Assembly (NCBI GenBank): GCA_002499525.1 | Contig: DAMC01000040.1 | Location: forward strand, 1-13,691 | DNA from: Nitrosopumilales archaeon UBA218 | GTDB taxonomy: Archaea > Thermoproteota > Nitrososphaeria > Nitrososphaerales > Nitrosopumilaceae | DNA: 13,691 bases | Reading direction: 5' to 3' | Shown here: positions 12,528-13,691 of the stretch, in pieces | How positions within the stretch are numbered: position 1 is the first letter of the stretch | How the letters are laid out: each line of letters opens with the position of its first letter | Program-made: the position numbers and the translations under genes | Notes under the pieces: generated by a model | The model's input: the letters and a program-made list of their open reading frames with translations, nothing else | What the model was told of the DNA's origin: nothing | Databases searched by the model: none

Positions 12528-13342
12528 TGGTCAAGACCTATGCCGTCATAGGGGATCCAATAGAGCATTCTCTATCACCCAGTATTCATAATGCGGCATT
12601 CAAAGAACTCAACCTAGATTGCACTTACATTGCATATCGAATCCCAAAAGGTCAGTTAAAGGAAGGAGTGGAATCTCTCAGAGACATAAAGATTTCAGGA
12701 TTTAACGTAACAATTCCTCACAAAATAGAGATCATCGAATATCTAGATGAATTAAGTTCTGAATGCAAAGTGATTGGTGCGGCCAATACAATTTCGAATG
12801 AAGATGGAAAGTTTGTCGGATATAATACAGATATGGACGGATTTTTGGAGCCCATTAAAAAAAGAAACATTGGGATTTCAGGACAAACGGCGTTAGTTTT
12901 GGGTTCAGGTGGTGCTGCAAGAGCAATAGTAGCAGGTTTTGCAAAAGAGGGTGCAAAGAAGATCACTATTGCTGGTCGTACATTATCCAAGGTACAAGAA
13001 ATGTCAAAATTTGCCTCAAGCCTCGGTGTAGATTCAGAACATACTACTTTGAATAATTTAGATGTCTCAAAATTCAAATTCATTATAAACGCAACATCTG
13101 TTGGATTAAAAAATGAACCAAGTCCAATTTCCACCAATGCCATAAATTCAGAACATGTTGTTTACGATATCATATACATGCCAATGAATACAGATCTAAT
13201 ACAACAAAGTCGTAAAAATGCCGCCACGGTAATTTACGGATATGAGATGTTACTAGGGCAAGCCGTCTTAGCATTTCAAATATGGCATAAAATTAAAGCT
13301 CCTTATGAGGCAATGAAAAAAGTTTTGCTCGGAGGATTTTAG
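12527..13342 (+). CDS. aroE: shikimate dehydrogenase
   Basis: The 271-residue protein is a complete AroE that reduces 3-dehydroshikimate to shikimate, normally with NADPH. The substrate site shows SLSPS (15-19), the catalytic Lys66 in NVTIPHK, Asn87 in AANTI and Asp102 in YNTDMDGF. The Rossmann loop GSGGAAR is at 126-132. The cofactor motif usually written NRT is AGRTLSK here, keeping Arg151, Thr152 and Lys155 but with Gly in place of Asn. The last segment YGYEMLLGQA is typical. The start ATG overlaps the aroD stop by one base, and the TAG is followed directly by the next ATG. Confidence 0.95.
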   Translation: MVKTYAVIGDPIEHSLSPSIHNAAFKELNLDCTYIAYRIPKGQLKEGVESLRDIKISGFNVTIPHKIEIIEYLDELSSECKVIGAANTISNEDGKFVGYNTDMDGFLEPIKKRNIGISGQTALVLGSGGAARAIVAGFAKEGAKKITIAGRTLSKVQEMSKFASSLGVDSEHTTLNNLDVSKFKFIINATSVGLKNEPSPISTNAINSEHVVYDIIYMPMNTDLIQQSRKNAATVIYGYEMLLGQAVLAFQIWHKIKAPYEAMKKVLLGGF

Positions 13343-13691
13343 ATGCAAGTCAAGGCTACAGTTAACGGTGCAATATCAATTGTAAATGCCATATCTACTT
13401 GGAAGGGAGCGACACTTGGAATATCTGCGAAGGTCGAAGCAATTGTGTCCACATCAGATGGCAAGGGCATACATTTGGAACTAGATAATCAAAACACTAG
13501 TTCACGCCTAGTCAATAAAGTAGTTGAGCTTGCAGTACCAAAAAAAGAAATTGAGAAAAATAAAATCAACATCAATCTAAAATCCGAAATTCCTACAGGG
13601 TATGGACTAAAAAGCTCAAGTGCGATTTCATCGGTAATATCTTTAGCATGTCATAAATTATTCAAGCCGAATTATACCGACACACAGGTCT
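13343..13691 (+). CDS. aroK: shikimate kinase, archaeal GHMP type (3' end outside window)
   Basis: ATG 13343 follows the aroE stop without a gap, and the frame stays open for 116 codons to the window edge. The GHMP-kinase phosphate loop is visible as IPTGYGLKSSSAISS near residues 89-103. In archaeal shikimate kinase, the GLKSSSA form replaces the GLGSSAA of other GHMP kinases. Archaea use this enzyme, unrelated to bacterial AroK, to make shikimate 3-phosphate. Order in the operon supports the call. The next steps, EPSP synthase and chorismate synthase, are expected further downstream but are not in the window. Confidence 0.92.
   Translation, partial: MQVKATVNGAISIVNAISTWKGATLGISAKVEAIVSTSDGKGIHLELDNQNTSSRLVNKVVELAVPKKEIEKNKININLKSEIPTGYGLKSSSAISSVISLACHKLFKPNYTDTQV

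Noticed and set aside
12718..13143. 141-codon minus-strand frame inside aroE
   Set aside because: It lies wholly within a gene with all catalytic motifs intact, and it has no promoter or motif of its own.
1..13691. CRISPR arrays, insertion sequences, integrase sites or defence genes
   Set aside because: Looked for repeats with spacers, terminal inverted repeats and transposase or nuclease motifs on both strands; none seen.

Overview
The window looks like chromosome of an ammonia-oxidising archaeon of the Nitrososphaerota (Thaumarchaeota), most likely a Nitrosopumilus-like group I.1a organism. The reasons are low G+C DNA, short genes with almost no Shine-Dalgarno sites, TATA-like hexamers at a fixed distance before start codons (leaderless mRNAs), frequent TTG starts, the archaeal entry to the shikimate pathway (AroA'/AroB'), a GHMP-type shikimate kinase and a small TRAM protein. 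The species assignment is an inference; no rRNA or amo gene is present.

Left part (1-7283): the 3' end of a coiled-coil gene, a 47-residue membrane peptide and a six-cysteine mini-protein run in one direction. They are followed by an unknown gene with a CxxCH motif and a minus-strand J-domain protein whose HPD motif reads HSD. An RG-rich TRAM protein follows; it is the only gene here with a clear Shine-Dalgarno site. Then come three small unknown genes, tRNA-Arg(GCG), an aquaporin-family channel divergent from a 1-Cys BCP peroxiredoxin, a proline-rich repeat protein, and two Cys-rich unknown proteins facing each other.

Right part (7284-13691): a UbiD-family decarboxylase and an MqnC-type radical SAM enzyme converge with abutting stop codons. 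Both fit the futalosine route to menaquinone, which Thaumarchaeota are known to contain. Divergently from mqnC starts a tightly packed shikimate operon: ADH synthase, dehydroquinate synthase II, type I dehydroquinase, shikimate dehydrogenase and the start of shikimate kinase, which runs off the window. The operon makes the precursor of chorismate and the neighbouring genes consume chorismate-derived intermediates, so supply and use of chorismate sit side by side.

No CRISPR array, insertion sequence, prophage or defence system is visible. The least explained items are the repeat protein at 5704-6576, the non-canonical J-domain protein together with the stop-free stretch before it, the A7 tract in the aroA'/aroB' overlap, and the unusual pore residues of the aquaporin.
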